Source of the DNA: an uncultured Sphingomonas sp.
Lineage (GTDB): Bacteria > Pseudomonadota > Alphaproteobacteria > Sphingomonadales > Sphingomonadaceae
Length of the DNA stretch: 64,000 nucleotides
NCBI RefSeq assembly: GCF_937871615.1
Contig: NZ_CALMPA010000023.1
Span: 161,699 to 225,698, forward strand
Reading direction: 5' to 3'
A program made the position numbers and the translations under genes. This document shows positions 25,848-35,300 of the stretch, piece by piece. The notes under the pieces were generated by a model that worked only from the letters and a program-made list of their open reading frames with translations, was not told the origin of the DNA and made no database searches. Every line of letters begins with the position of its first letter. Positions within the stretch are counted from its first letter, which is position 1.

Positions 25848-28562
25848 ATGAATGCCCCCATCCTCAAGGCGGCTCTCAAGCCGCGCGGAAAAGACGAACG
25901 CAAGCTGTCGATGAAGGCGGTCCGTGAAGCCCAGAATGGGTTGGACGACACCTTCGAAAACGTCAAAGGCGCCCGCAACGGCCTGATTGCCCGAGATGCG
26001 ATCGAACGGCTGGCAAAAGACGGCCCCAATGAGGTTGCGCAAGAGCGACGCCCGCCAGCGGTTGTTCAATTTTTTGGCGCTTTCAAGAATCCGTTCATTG
26101 CAGTGTTGCTGATCCTGGCTGGGATCAGCGCCGTAACGGACATCTGGCTTCCGCTTCAACATGGCGAGGATGCGGATCCGACAAAAGTCACCATCATCAT
26201 CGTGATGGTGCTTGCCAGCGCCTTGATGCGCTTCATTCAGGAGTACCGATCGAGCGCTGCGGCCGAAGCTCTGAAGGCGATGGTCCGCACGACGGCGACG
26301 GTTCTTCGTCGAGGATCGGCAACGTCAAATCCCGAAGCATTCGAAATCCCGATGCGAGAGATCGTCGCCGGCGACATCGTGCGTCTTTCAGCAGGGGATA
26401 TGATCCCGGCAGACGTGAGGCTGATCGAATCCCGCGATCTGTTTGTGAGCCAGGCAGTGCTCACCGGCGAGGCCATCCCCGTTGAGAAGTATGACACGCT
26501 CGGATCTGTCGCCGAGAAGTCCGCGGCGAGCGTAGCGTCCAGCGAAATGAACGCGCTCGACATGCCCAACGTCTGCTTCATGGGCACCAACGTCGTGAGC
26601 GGCACGGCGACCGCGCTTGTCGTTGCCACGGGTGCTCGTACCTATTTCGGATCGTTGGCCAAGGCGATCGTCGGATCGCGCGCTCAAACGGCGTTCGATC
26701 GCGGCATCAACAGTGTGAGCTGGCTGCTCATCCGCTTCATGCTCGTCATGGTTCCTGTCGTCTTTGTCATCAACGGCCTGACCAAAGGCGACTGGGTGGA
26801 AGCGCTGTTGTTCGGCCTTACCGTCGCCGTCGGACTTACCCCCGAAATGCTGCCGATGATCGTTTCCTCGAACCTCGCGAAGGGCGCCGTTGCGATGGCG
26901 CGTCGCAAAGTCGTCGTGAAGCGACTCAACGCCATTCAGAACTTCGGCGCGATGGATGTTCTCTGCACGGACAAGACCGGCACGTTGACTCAGGACAAGA
27001 TCATTCTGGAGCACCACGTCGACGTTACCGGGCAACCCAACACTGACGTTCTCCGGCTGGGCTGGTTGAACAGCTACCACCAGAGCGGCGTGAAGAACCT
27101 GATGGATCAGGCCGTCGTGCGATTCGCCGGGGCGGAGCCAGCCATCACGAACACGGCCGCGTGCTACCGGAAAGTCGATGAACTTCCGTTCGACTTCGTG
27201 CGCCGCCGACTCTCAGTGGTCGTCGAGGGCGAGGACGGAGATCAATTGCTCATCTGCAAGGGCGCGGTTGAGGAGATGCTGTCGATCTCTACGCACGTCA
27301 GAAGCGGCAAAGATCTGATCCGCCTTGGTGACGTTGAGCGCAAGAATCTGGCTGCGATGGCTCGGGCGTACAACGAGGACGGATTCCGTGTGCTGGTCGT
27401 CGCCACCCGAGGGTTTGTGCCGTCCGACACCAAGACGCATTATGCCATCGCGGACGAAGCCGATCTCACGATTCAGGGGTTCCTTACTTTTCTCGACCCG
27501 CCAAAGGAGACGGCTGGACCAGCAATCGCTGCGCTCGCGGAGCATGGCGTCAAGGTCAAGGTTCTTACGGGCGACAATGCGGTCGTGAGTGCCAAGATCT
27601 GCCGTGAAGTAGGGCTTGAACCGGGCCAAGCCGTACTCGGGCGCGACATAGAAAAATTGGACGACACCGCACTTCGCGTTTTGGTCGAGGAACGGACGAT
27701 CTTCGCGAAGCTCACTCCGCTCCAGAAGTCGCGTGTATTGCAGGCGCTTCAGGCTAACGGTCATACCGTCGGATTTCTCGGTGACGGCATCAATGACGCC
27801 CCGGCGCTGCGCGATGCCGATGTCGGCATTTCCGTCGATAGCGGCGCCGATATTGCGAAGGAGTCGGCCGATATCATCTTGCTCGAGAAGAGCCTGATGG
27901 TTCTTGAGGAGGGTGTGCTGAAGGGGCGCGAAACCTTCGGCAACATCATGAAATACCTCAACATGACCGCCAGCTCCAATTTCGGAAACGTGTTTTCGGT
28001 GCTGGTGGCGAGCGCATTCATTCCGTTCCTGCCGATGCTGTCGATCCATTTGCTCGTGCAAAACCTGATGTACGACATTTCCCAATTGGCGCTGCCTTGG
28101 GATCACATGGACAAGGAGTTTCTCAGCAAACCGCGGAAGTGGGATGCCAAGAACATCGGTCGTTTCATGATCTGGATCGGGCCGACGTCCTCGATCTTCG
28201 ACATCACGACGTTCGCTCTGATGTGGTTCGTCTTTGCCGCCAATAGCCCGGAGCATCAATCGCTCTTTCAGTCGGGCTGGTTCATCGAGGGCCTGCTTTC
28301 TCAAACGCTCGTGGTCCATATGCTGCGTACCCAGAAGATTCCCTTCGTCAACAGCACAGCGGCTTTGCCGGTATTGCTGATGTCGAGCGTCATCTGCGTA
28401 CTGGGGATCTATTTGCCGTTCTCTCCGCTGGGAGCAGCCATCGGATTGCAGCCCCTGCCTATCGCTTACTTCCCGTGGCTGGCCGGAACGCTGCTCTGCT
28501 ACTGCCTCGTCGCTCAACTGATGAAGACCGTCTACATCCGCCGGTTCGGACAATGGTTCTGA
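25848..28562 (+). CDS. mgtA: Mg2+-importing P-type ATPase (MgtA)
   Basis: From ATG 25848, behind AGGAGA, the protein has 904 residues, the normal size for MgtA. It shows a P-type ATPase N-terminus (DGPNEVAQERRP), actuator motif LTGEAIPVEK, phosphorylation site CTDKTGTLTQ (D375), nucleotide domain motifs KGAVEEM and TGDNAVVSAKI, and hinge VGFLGDGINDAPAL. C-terminal membrane helices include NLMYDISQLALPWD, typical of the type IIIB Mg2+ subgroup. It imports Mg2+ across the inner membrane at ATP cost. The mgtC gene, a porin and regulators follow. Confidence 0.96.
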   Translation: MNAPILKAALKPRGKDERKLSMKAVREAQNGLDDTFENVKGARNGLIARDAIERLAKDGPNEVAQERRPPAVVQFFGAFKNPFIAVLLILAGISAVTDIWLPLQHGEDADPTKVTIIIVMVLASALMRFIQEYRSSAAAEALKAMVRTTATVLRRGSATSNPEAFEIPMREIVAGDIVRLSAGDMIPADVRLIESRDLFVSQAVLTGEAIPVEKYDTLGSVAEKSAASVASSEMNALDMPNVCFMGTNVVSGTATALVVATGARTYFGSLAKAIVGSRAQTAFDRGINSVSWLLIRFMLVMVPVVFVINGLTKGDWVEALLFGLTVAVGLTPEMLPMIVSSNLAKGAVAMARRKVVVKRLNAIQNFGAMDVLCTDKTGTLTQDKIILEHHVDVTGQPNTDVLRLGWLNSYHQSGVKNLMDQAVVRFAGAEPAITNTAACYRKVDELPFDFVRRRLSVVVEGEDGDQLLICKGAVEEMLSISTHVRSGKDLIRLGDVERKNLAAMARAYNEDGFRVLVVATRGFVPSDTKTHYAIADEADLTIQGFLTFLDPPKETAGPAIAALAEHGVKVKVLTGDNAVVSAKICREVGLEPGQAVLGRDIEKLDDTALRVLVEERTIFAKLTPLQKSRVLQALQANGHTVGFLGDGINDAPALRDADVGISVDSGADIAKESADIILLEKSLMVLEEGVLKGRETFGNIMKYLNMTASSNFGNVFSVLVASAFIPFLPMLSIHLLVQNLMYDISQLALPWDHMDKEFLSKPRKWDAKNIGRFMIWIGPTSSIFDITTFALMWFVFAANSPEHQSLFQSGWFIEGLLSQTLVVHMLRTQKIPFVNSTAALPVLLMSSVICVLGIYLPFSPLGAAIGLQPLPIAYFPWLAGTLLCYCLVAQLMKTVYIRRFGQWF

Positions 28563-28997
28563 CGGCCAAGCGCATGAGAGGTCCTGATCATGTCCACATC
28601 ACCGTTGATCCTGAGATTTGCGCCGCCGCAGTCCGGAGACTGCCCGCGACAAGGGCCGCCACCGCCGAGGCGACAAGTGCCGCGTCCGCCCCACAATCGC
28701 GAGCCCGGCGATACCAGGTCGTCGCTTCGGAATCGGTTGAACAGACGTGTGTGCTGGGCTTTGGCGGTTTTGGCGATGTTCTTGACGCATGCAGCCGTCC
28801 ACCTTGCTCGTCGCCGCCTGCTGGACGGTTCCAAGCTCAGATTCCTGCTGCGTTGCGGCGCACGGTTGAACAGAGCGGCGATATCGCGAATGCGGCATTC
28901 CCGTTGGTGAGCCACACAAGCGCAAGACGGTCGCTTGCGTGGAAACAAAGCACGAGGCCCGAACCTGAACCGGACTTCGATCAGCAAGGAGCTTCAA
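28563..28997. other. 435-bp stretch without a recognisable gene
   Basis: Several frames are open, but their products are Arg/Pro/Ser-rich and lack ribosome sites. I see nothing that can be assigned. Confidence 0.4.
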
Positions 28998-29063
28998 ATG
29001 GACGACCCATCTAGTCGCGGCGCGACCAACAACTCGCGCCGTTTGATTTCACCAGAAAACTAG
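28998..29063 (+). CDS. Possible 21-residue peptide
   Basis: AAGGAGC lies 6 bases before ATG 28998, and a 21-codon frame ends at TAG 29063. The product is hydrophilic (MDDPSSRGATNNSRR at the start), unlike the hydrophobic MgtS/MgtR peptides of enterobacteria. It could be a leader peptide for the porin gene. Support is the ribosome site only. Confidence 0.25.
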   Translation: MDDPSSRGATNNSRRLISPEN

Positions 29064-29116
29064 GAGGGCAGCTCGCGGCTATTGGCGCTGGGCGCTCTCG
29101 CAACCCGACGCCAGGA

Positions 29117-31285
29117 GTGGCCCATGACTTATTTTACGACCCACGGACTTCCCAATTTCACTATCATCACTGGACTGAAGGTTTTCAGGCGTCGTCGGGT
29201 TCTTTTTTTTGCCGACTGATGGTGATCGCTTTCTACTTGCTGGCGCTCGGTCTTGTAGCGGTTCTTCAGGTAACCAAAGCGCACGCGCAAGAGCTTCAAA
29301 CGACTCCCGGCCATCCGGATGCGGCACGGCTCAACACTAGTGGACCGCAACCCATCCTGGCGGTGCCAACGAAGGCACCGGGGGCCTCGCGTGACAATAA
29401 GGTGGAATCGGACGGGTCCGACTGGTCGGGCGCCTATTTTGGCGGACACACCGGTTTCGGGGCTGGCAGCCTTGGCCCGGGAACGAACGCGGTCCTGAAT
29501 CAGTCCGTTGGCCTGCCGCCTACGGTGACTGGGATGATCGGCGGCGTTCAGGGAGGCTACAACTTTCAGGCCAGCGATCGTTGGGTGCTCGGCGCGGAAG
29601 CCGATGTCACTTTTGTGAGCCCGCCCGATGAGACGCGACGGATACCGGCTGCCTTCAACACATCCCTGGATGTCGTGGGGACGGTGCGTGGCAGGATCGG
29701 CTATGCTTTTGGCCCATTCCTCCCCTATGCAACGGGGGGCCTCGCTTGGGCACGAACGAACGTCGACATCAATGGCGATGACGGCAGCGTTTTGTCAAAA
29801 CTGGGGCGCTGGCACGCTGGGTGGACGGCAGGCGCAGGTGTCGAAATGGCCCTGGGCGGACCATGGACGGCGCGCGTCCAGTACGACTACCTGGATCTGG
29901 CTTCCTCGACCTATCGACTCGATGGTGCCGGACTGCGCGATGTGTCCGTCCATCCCCGAACCCAGAGGTTCACGCTTGGCCTGAACTACCGACTGGGCGA
30001 TGTGGCCTCGACACTCACAAGACCATCGGCAACTGTCGAAATGTCGCCGGACTGGAATATTCATGGCCAGACCACATTCATCGCCCAGGGCTATCCCGCG
30101 ATTCGTTCCCCCTACGCTTCCAGCGCCAGCCTGCCCGGTGGTGGGCAAGTTCGTGAGACGTGGACCGCGGACGCATTTCTTGGCGTGCGGCTTTGGGACG
30201 GTGGTGCGTTCTATTTCAATCCCGAGCTAGCCCAAGGCTTCGGGCTGAACGGGACGCTCGGAATCGCAGGCTTTCCAAATGGAGAAGCGCAAAAAGGCGG
30301 CGCGGAATTTCCGAAATTTCGGCCACAGCGCTACTATCTTCAGCAGACATTCGGTCTTGGTGGCGAGCAGGAGGATGTCGCAGACGGCCCCCTGCAACTG
30401 GCGGGGCGACGCGACATCGATCGCGTCACCGTCACGGTTGGCCGTTTCGCGGTTGGCGATTTCTTCGACGCGAATGCCTATGCCAAGGATCCGCGCGCGG
30501 ATTTCATGAATTGGGCAATCTGGTCGTCGGGGGCCTATGACTTCCCCGCCGACCTTCCCGGCATGACGCGCGGCGCGGTCATCGAGCTGAATCGTAAGGA
30601 TTGGGCTGTGCGAGCCGGGGCTTTCCAAGTGCCCAGGGAGCCGAACAGTGATGTTTTGGTCTTCAATGGGGGCGGCGGTGGCGCCGTCGAATTCGAGGAA
30701 CGGCACAGCCTGTTCGGGCAGCCGGGAAAGGTTCGGATCGGGGCTTTCATCAACCGTGGTTACACCGGCGCGTATCGCGACGCTATCAACCTCGCGCAAG
30801 CGAGCCCTCAAACAGATATCAACGATGCGATGACGGCCCTGCGCCGTAATCAGAATAAGTACGGCTTTTATGGAAATATCGAACAGGCTTTGACAACTGA
30901 CCTCGGGCTTTTCGCCCGTGCAAGCTGGAACGACGGCCGCACCGAAATCCTCTCATTCACGGACATCGATCGCAGCATTTCCGGTGGTTTCTCCCTAAAG
31001 GGTTCTGCATGGGGACGGCCTGCGGACACGATCGGGGTCGGTGCTGCGGTCAACGGCCTCTCAAGTGCACATCGTAACTTCCTCGCTGCCGGAGGCACGG
31101 GGTTGCTGATCGGTGATGGGCGACTGCGCTACGGCCACGAGTCGATTGTCGAGGCGTATTACGCCTTGCGGGTCAACGGCTGGAGCACCGTCACCTTCGA
31201 CTATCAGTTTGTTGCAAACCCCGCCTACAACGCCGACCGCGGACCAGCCTCGATTCTGTCGCTTCGCGCCCACGCCGAATTCTGA
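29117..31285 (+). CDS. Outer-membrane beta-barrel / OprB-type carbohydrate porin fusion
   Basis: This protein is up to 722 residues from GTG 29117; the signal peptide (MVIAFYLLALGLVAVLQ, cut near AHAQE) begins at residue 35, so ATG 29219 is an alternative start. Residues about 95-295 form an Omp25/31-like barrel (DWSGAYFGGHTGFGAG, GVQGGYNFQ, VLGAEADVTF, YGLGLNYRLG-type end). Residues about 305-722 match OprB/carbohydrate-selective porins (YPAIRSPYASSASLPGGGQV, YFNPELAQGFGLNGTLGIAGFPNGE, ending ILSLRAHAEF). It sits in the outer membrane and probably admits sugars or small solutes. The two-barrel fusion is known in rhizobial-type proteins. Confidence 0.85.
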   Translation: MAHDLFYDPRTSQFHYHHWTEGFQASSGSFFCRLMVIAFYLLALGLVAVLQVTKAHAQELQTTPGHPDAARLNTSGPQPILAVPTKAPGASRDNKVESDGSDWSGAYFGGHTGFGAGSLGPGTNAVLNQSVGLPPTVTGMIGGVQGGYNFQASDRWVLGAEADVTFVSPPDETRRIPAAFNTSLDVVGTVRGRIGYAFGPFLPYATGGLAWARTNVDINGDDGSVLSKLGRWHAGWTAGAGVEMALGGPWTARVQYDYLDLASSTYRLDGAGLRDVSVHPRTQRFTLGLNYRLGDVASTLTRPSATVEMSPDWNIHGQTTFIAQGYPAIRSPYASSASLPGGGQVRETWTADAFLGVRLWDGGAFYFNPELAQGFGLNGTLGIAGFPNGEAQKGGAEFPKFRPQRYYLQQTFGLGGEQEDVADGPLQLAGRRDIDRVTVTVGRFAVGDFFDANAYAKDPRADFMNWAIWSSGAYDFPADLPGMTRGAVIELNRKDWAVRAGAFQVPREPNSDVLVFNGGGGGAVEFEERHSLFGQPGKVRIGAFINRGYTGAYRDAINLAQASPQTDINDAMTALRRNQNKYGFYGNIEQALTTDLGLFARASWNDGRTEILSFTDIDRSISGGFSLKGSAWGRPADTIGVGAAVNGLSSAHRNFLAAGGTGLLIGDGRLRYGHESIVEAYYALRVNGWSTVTFDYQFVANPAYNADRGPASILSLRAHAEF

Positions 31286-31372
31286 CAGCGAATGGAGTGG
31301 CAATTTCAGCAATAGCGCGGGCTTGCGCGTCGGGAGGGCGCGACCGACGCAACGAGATGGGAACACATTCAG

Positions 31373-32071
31373 ATGGATTGGCAAAGCCTTGGCCACACCG
31401 CACTCACGCTCGGGGGCGCATTCCTTCTTGGCGGCTTGATCGGCTTCGAGCGGCAATGGCGCCAGCGCCTGGCCGGGCTGCGAACCAATACCCTCGTCGC
31501 GCTCGGCGCGGCCATCTTCGTCCTCTTTGCCGGGCTGTTTCCCGGCGAGGCGAGCCCGACGCGCGTTGCAGCCCAGATTGTTTCCGGTATCGGCTTTATG
31601 GGCGCCGGCATCATCTTCAAGGAAGGGTTGAATGTGCGCGGGCTCAACACGGCGGCGACGCTGTGGTGCTCCGCCGCGATCGGCGCGCTGTGTGGGGCCG
31701 GATTTTTCTTTCATGCATTGATTGCGACCACGTTCGTCATCGCCGTCAACGGAGTTCTGCGCCCGCTCGTGCGCCTCGTTGAGCGCCAGTCATTCGCCGC
31801 AAGCCAGTTGGACAGTGCATATGCAATCAGCATCATCTGCCATGGAGAGGCTGAGGCGCATGTTCGGGCGCTTCTTCTTCGCGATCTCGCCGGTGCGCTG
31901 CACATCCGCGACCTCGAAAGCACGAATATCGAGGACACAAACCGAGTCCAGGTGAGCGCGACAGTGCGAGCCGACACTCGGCAGGATCGCCTTTTGGAAC
32001 AGATTATCGGTCGTCTCAGTCTGGAGCCGCTGGTAACATCTGCTCGGTGGCGGTTCGAGCCGGGCGAGTGA
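31373..32071 (+). CDS. mgtC: MgtC/SapB-family inner-membrane protein
   Basis: This 232-residue protein has the MgtC N-terminal domain of about five helices: GGAFLLGGLIGFERQWRQR, AGLRTNTLVALGAAIF, VSGIGFMGAGIIFKEG and VRGLNTAATLW. A soluble C-terminal domain (about 140-232) is ACT-like. MgtC supports growth in low Mg2+ and modulates ATP synthase in Salmonella. Co-location with mgtA supports a Mg2+-limitation module. Confidence 0.93.
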   Translation: MDWQSLGHTALTLGGAFLLGGLIGFERQWRQRLAGLRTNTLVALGAAIFVLFAGLFPGEASPTRVAAQIVSGIGFMGAGIIFKEGLNVRGLNTAATLWCSAAIGALCGAGFFFHALIATTFVIAVNGVLRPLVRLVERQSFAASQLDSAYAISIICHGEAEAHVRALLLRDLAGALHIRDLESTNIEDTNRVQVSATVRADTRQDRLLEQIIGRLSLEPLVTSARWRFEPGE

Positions 32072-32161
32072 CCAGGAAGCAATAGTTATCTAGGTACACG
32101 GCGGAGTAGATTCTTCAGGGAAGAATATTGGAAGTAGGTAAGTTGATCGAGAAGGTGAACA

Positions 32162-33226
32162 ATGCTCAAGGTCGCCAATGATATACGTCCCGGATCGGCG
32201 CTGACGTTGATCGCGATGGGCGTTGCGATGGCCGGCATTTTTATCGCCGACACGGTCACGGACTACGCCATCGCAGCGGCCGTATTCTACACAGCGGTCA
32301 TTCTCGTTGCGACACGCATCTTGTCTGGCACGGCTGTAGTGGCCCTCGCTTGCATTTGTGTCGCGCTGACCCTGATCAGTTTTTTCTTGACCCACTCCGG
32401 CGCGTACGAGGTCGGCATCGTCAATACCGGGATTAGTATCGTTGCGATCGGCGTTACAACCTATCTCAGTTTAAGGATGGTGGCTGCGAAGGCCGAGGCG
32501 CTGGAGGCGCGCGATCGGCTTTTGCGAATTGCGCGGGTCACGACGCTCGGTCAACTGTCGGCGTCGATCGCGCACGAGGTCAACCAGCCCCTGGCTGCCG
32601 TCGTCGCCAGCGGCGGCGCGTGCACCCGATGGCTTGCCCAGGAGCCGCCGAATCTCGACAAGGCCCGCCTCGCGCTTGACCGCATCGTCAGCGATGCCAA
32701 CCGGGCAAGCCAAGTCATCGCGCGCATTCGCGCCCTCTCGAAGGGCGAGGCGCCGCGCCGACAACCATTCGACCTCAGGGAAGCCGTCATGGAAATCGCG
32801 ACCTTGTCGCGCAGCGAGATCGAGCGTGGCGGCGTCGCCTTGCAACTGGACCTGCATGACGGCCTACCTCGCGTTTTTGCCGATCGGGTCCAGATCCAGC
32901 AGGTCATCAGCAATCTCGTCCTCAATGCGACCGAGGCGATGTCGGACCGCGCATTGCCCGAGCGTCGTCTGCGAATTGCCGCCTCGCAGGATGGACGGGA
33001 TGCGATCGTTCTCGCGGTGGCCGATTCCGGCACCGGCCTGGCGCCGGGAGCTCGTGAGCACCTGTTTGACGCCTTCTGGACGACGAAAGAGGGAGGCATG
33101 GGTCTTGGCCTTACCATCAGTCAGACGATCGTTGAAGCGAATGGCGGACAGATTTCCGCGGCTCCAGTCCCTGGAGGCGGGACCGTATTTGAGGTGCGCC
33201 TGCCGCGCCACATGGAGGCAGCCTGA
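32162..33226 (+). CDS. FixL-type sensor histidine kinase (no PAS domain)
   Basis: This 354-residue protein has an N-terminal region with four hydrophobic helices (about 12-105) that anchor it in the inner membrane. A coiled-coil linker (VAAKAEALEARDRLLR) leads to the phospho-acceptor motif SASIAHEVNQPLAAV, characteristic of FixL/DctB-type kinases. The ATPase domain has NLVLNATEAM, DSGTGLA and GGMGLGLTIS. No haem PAS domain is present. TGATG overlap couples it to the FixJ-like regulator. Confidence 0.92.
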   Translation: MLKVANDIRPGSALTLIAMGVAMAGIFIADTVTDYAIAAAVFYTAVILVATRILSGTAVVALACICVALTLISFFLTHSGAYEVGIVNTGISIVAIGVTTYLSLRMVAAKAEALEARDRLLRIARVTTLGQLSASIAHEVNQPLAAVVASGGACTRWLAQEPPNLDKARLALDRIVSDANRASQVIARIRALSKGEAPRRQPFDLREAVMEIATLSRSEIERGGVALQLDLHDGLPRVFADRVQIQQVISNLVLNATEAMSDRALPERRLRIAASQDGRDAIVLAVADSGTGLAPGAREHLFDAFWTTKEGGMGLGLTISQTIVEANGGQISAAPVPGGGTVFEVRLPRHMEAA

Positions 33227-33858
33227 TGAAAAACGAACCGACGGCGGATTCGCGGCCGCAGCCCATCGTCTATGTCATCGATGACGATCGGTCCGTTCGC
33301 GCCGCGCTCGAAGATTTGCTCGCATCCGTTGGGCTACAGGTGCGCTCGTATAGCTCGGTTGCCGAATTTCTGGAAAGCTCCATCCCGGATGCGCCCGGCT
33401 GCCTGCTGCTCGATGTGAGAATGCCCGGACAAAGCGGGATCGATTTTCATCGGCAAATGCCTGAATACGGCATTCATCTGCCGACGATATTCATCACGGG
33501 ACATGGGGACATCACGATGGGCGTGAACGCCATCAAGAATGGCGCCTTCGAGTTCTTGACCAAGCCGTTTCGCGACCAAGACCTGCTGGATACTATCCAA
33601 CAAGCGATCGAGAAAGACCGGCGAAGGCGCGAGAGCGAAGCGCGTTCGCTGGATTTGAATGCGCGTTGGGAGACATTGACGCCCGGCGAACGAGACGTCT
33701 TCAAGCTCGTTGTAAAGGGCCTTCTCAATAAACAAATCGCGGCCGATTTGAATGTTAGCGAGATCACGGTGAAGGTTCGCCGTAGTCATCTCATGCAGAA
33801 GATGCAGGCCAAGACGATTATTGACCTTGTTAGAATGTCGGACAGTTTGGGCGTTTGA
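33226..33858 (+). CDS. FixJ-family response regulator
   Basis: This 210-residue protein has a receiver with Asp in CLLLDVRMPGQSG, Thr in FITGHGD and Lys in FLTKPF. A LuxR-type HTH follows (LTPGERDVFKLVVKGLLNKQIAADLNVSEITVKVRRSHLMQKM). It is translationally coupled to the kinase upstream. Its targets are probably the mgtC/porin cargo or the adjacent LysR interval, but no site can be assigned with certainty. Confidence 0.94.
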   Translation: MKNEPTADSRPQPIVYVIDDDRSVRAALEDLLASVGLQVRSYSSVAEFLESSIPDAPGCLLLDVRMPGQSGIDFHRQMPEYGIHLPTIFITGHGDITMGVNAIKNGAFEFLTKPFRDQDLLDTIQQAIEKDRRRRESEARSLDLNARWETLTPGERDVFKLVVKGLLNKQIAADLNVSEITVKVRRSHLMQKMQAKTIIDLVRMSDSLGV

Positions 33859-34167
33859 ATCTCAACTGAGAGGAGAGCCCCTACGCCGCGAACTGGTGCG
33901 CGATCTGCGCGAGTGTGCCAACCAACCTTTCAGAACACGGTATATTTCGAAGATACGTTGGTATATCGAATCTATATAAGATCATCGGCCAATGAGCGTC
34001 TGCAGCCGTCTATTCTAGGGCGAGAATCGGGAGGTCTTGCCTTAGCTGCGGTCGGGGCGCGATGGTCGTGGTAGATGGTGCTTATAGAGCGATGCTCGCA
34101 ACGAGCGGACGATGGACCGTCGCGAGGCCAGGAATTATTTCGAATAGATCTCGGTCGCAATTGACCG
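33859..34167. promoter_or_regulatory. LysR upstream region with a GTATAT box pair
   Basis: This 309-bp intergenic interval has GTATAT at 33940 and GTATATC at 33961, 21 bp apart, in an AT-rich patch. The spacing equals that of the pair at 25009/25030. Position about 200 bp upstream of a LysR gene suggests autoregulation. No other gene is seen here. Confidence 0.45.
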
Positions 34168-35127
34168 ATGCTTGAACTCCGCCAGATCCGGTATTTTCTT
34201 GCGGCGGCCGAATATGGCAGCTTCCGAAAGGCGGCCTCGGCCTTGGGAATACAGGAATCAGCGATCAGCCGTCGCGTTCGCGATCTCGAAGACGAACTCG
34301 GCGCTTCCCTATTTCAGAGGCACAACGGCGGCGTCTGCCTGACGTTGGCAGGACAGCAGTTTGTGCGTCGAGCACGCAAAGCACTTCAACAGATCGACTA
34401 CGGCGCGAAGGATGTGGCCGCCATAGGTCGCTCCGAGCGGGGGCATATCAAGGTCGGAATCTTTTCGTCGCTCGCGTCTGGATTCCTGTCCGATCTGCTG
34501 GGAGCCTACGGCAAGGAGCATGCAAGTGTACGGGTCGAATTTTTTGACGGCGATCCTGCGGATCACGTTGCCTCGATCCGGCGACTTCAACTCGATGTGG
34601 CTTTTATCACGGGAACCACACATTGGTCGGACTGTGAAACAGAGCAACTTTGGTCCGAGCGAGTATTCGCCGTACTTCCCAGCGATCATCCTCTCTCTGA
34701 GAAATCGGAGCTTGGCTGGCGTGATCTTATGGACGAGAGATTCATTGTAAGTGACGGTGCCCCTGGATCGGAAATTCACGACTATTTGGTTCAACGCCTC
34801 GCCGATCTTGGGCGTCACCCAGAAATCGATACCCAATACATCGGGAGGGACAATCTCCTGTCGCTTGTGGCGATCGGCCAAGGCGTCACGGTCATGAGCG
34901 AGGCCGGGACGGCGGCTCAGTTTCCGGGAACTGCCTATCGGCAGCTTGCCGGCGAGGTTCTGCCGTTCTGCGCGGTGTGGTCGCCGCGGAATGATAACCC
35001 GGCCTGGCGCCGCCTCCTCAGTCTTGCGCGTTCAATGTCGCGCTCGGCTGCCGCCACAATCATTCAGACGGTTTCGGCAGTTCTTTTGACTTCCTCGCTT
35101 TTGCAAATCCCCGATCCGTGGCTATGA
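34168..35127 (+). CDS. LysR-family transcriptional regulator
   Basis: This 319-residue protein has an N-terminal winged HTH (LRQIRYFLAAAEYGSFRKAASALGIQESAISRRVRDLEDELG) and a periplasmic-binding-like effector domain (GHIKVGIFSS, LDVAFITG, LLSLVAIGQGVTVMSE). Its C-terminus overlaps the convergent DUF2274 gene by 68 bases. That shows the cargo boundary lies close to the end of the trb operon. Effector unknown. Confidence 0.93.
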   Translation: MLELRQIRYFLAAAEYGSFRKAASALGIQESAISRRVRDLEDELGASLFQRHNGGVCLTLAGQQFVRRARKALQQIDYGAKDVAAIGRSERGHIKVGIFSSLASGFLSDLLGAYGKEHASVRVEFFDGDPADHVASIRRLQLDVAFITGTTHWSDCETEQLWSERVFAVLPSDHPLSEKSELGWRDLMDERFIVSDGAPGSEIHDYLVQRLADLGRHPEIDTQYIGRDNLLSLVAIGQGVTVMSEAGTAAQFPGTAYRQLAGEVLPFCAVWSPRNDNPAWRRLLSLARSMSRSAAATIIQTVSAVLLTSSLLQIPDPWL

Positions 35128-35299
35128 ACCGCTCCAGCATCGGAGCGATGAGACGAACGGGATCGGCCGGCGGTTGCCTCGCTTCGCGGCCGAGAATTTC
35201 TGCGTAGGCCGTTAGGTCGCGATGCAGGCTTGCCGGTAACTCCACCGTGACCTTCACGGGCTTGTCGTCAACGATCGGTCCCAATTTCAGCTTGGCCAT
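35060..35299 (-). CDS. DUF2274 protein at the end of the trb operon
   Basis: This 79-residue protein starts at ATG 35299 behind GGAGG. It has the DUF2274 pattern MAKLKLGPIVDDKPVKVTV, then LHRDLTAYAEILGRE and IAPMLERFIATDRGF. It is a short RHH-like protein found directly after trbI in ICEs of this type. It ends inside the convergent LysR gene. Confidence 0.88.
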   Translation of the reverse strand: MAKLKLGPIVDDKPVKVTVELPASLHRDLTAYAEILGREARQPPADPVRLIAPMLERFIATDRGFAKARKSKELPKPSE

Positions 35300-35300
35300 C

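Noticed and set aside
28590-28910. 106-residue frame with a hydrophobic stretch after mgtA
   Set aside because: Pro/Arg-rich composition and no ribosome site.
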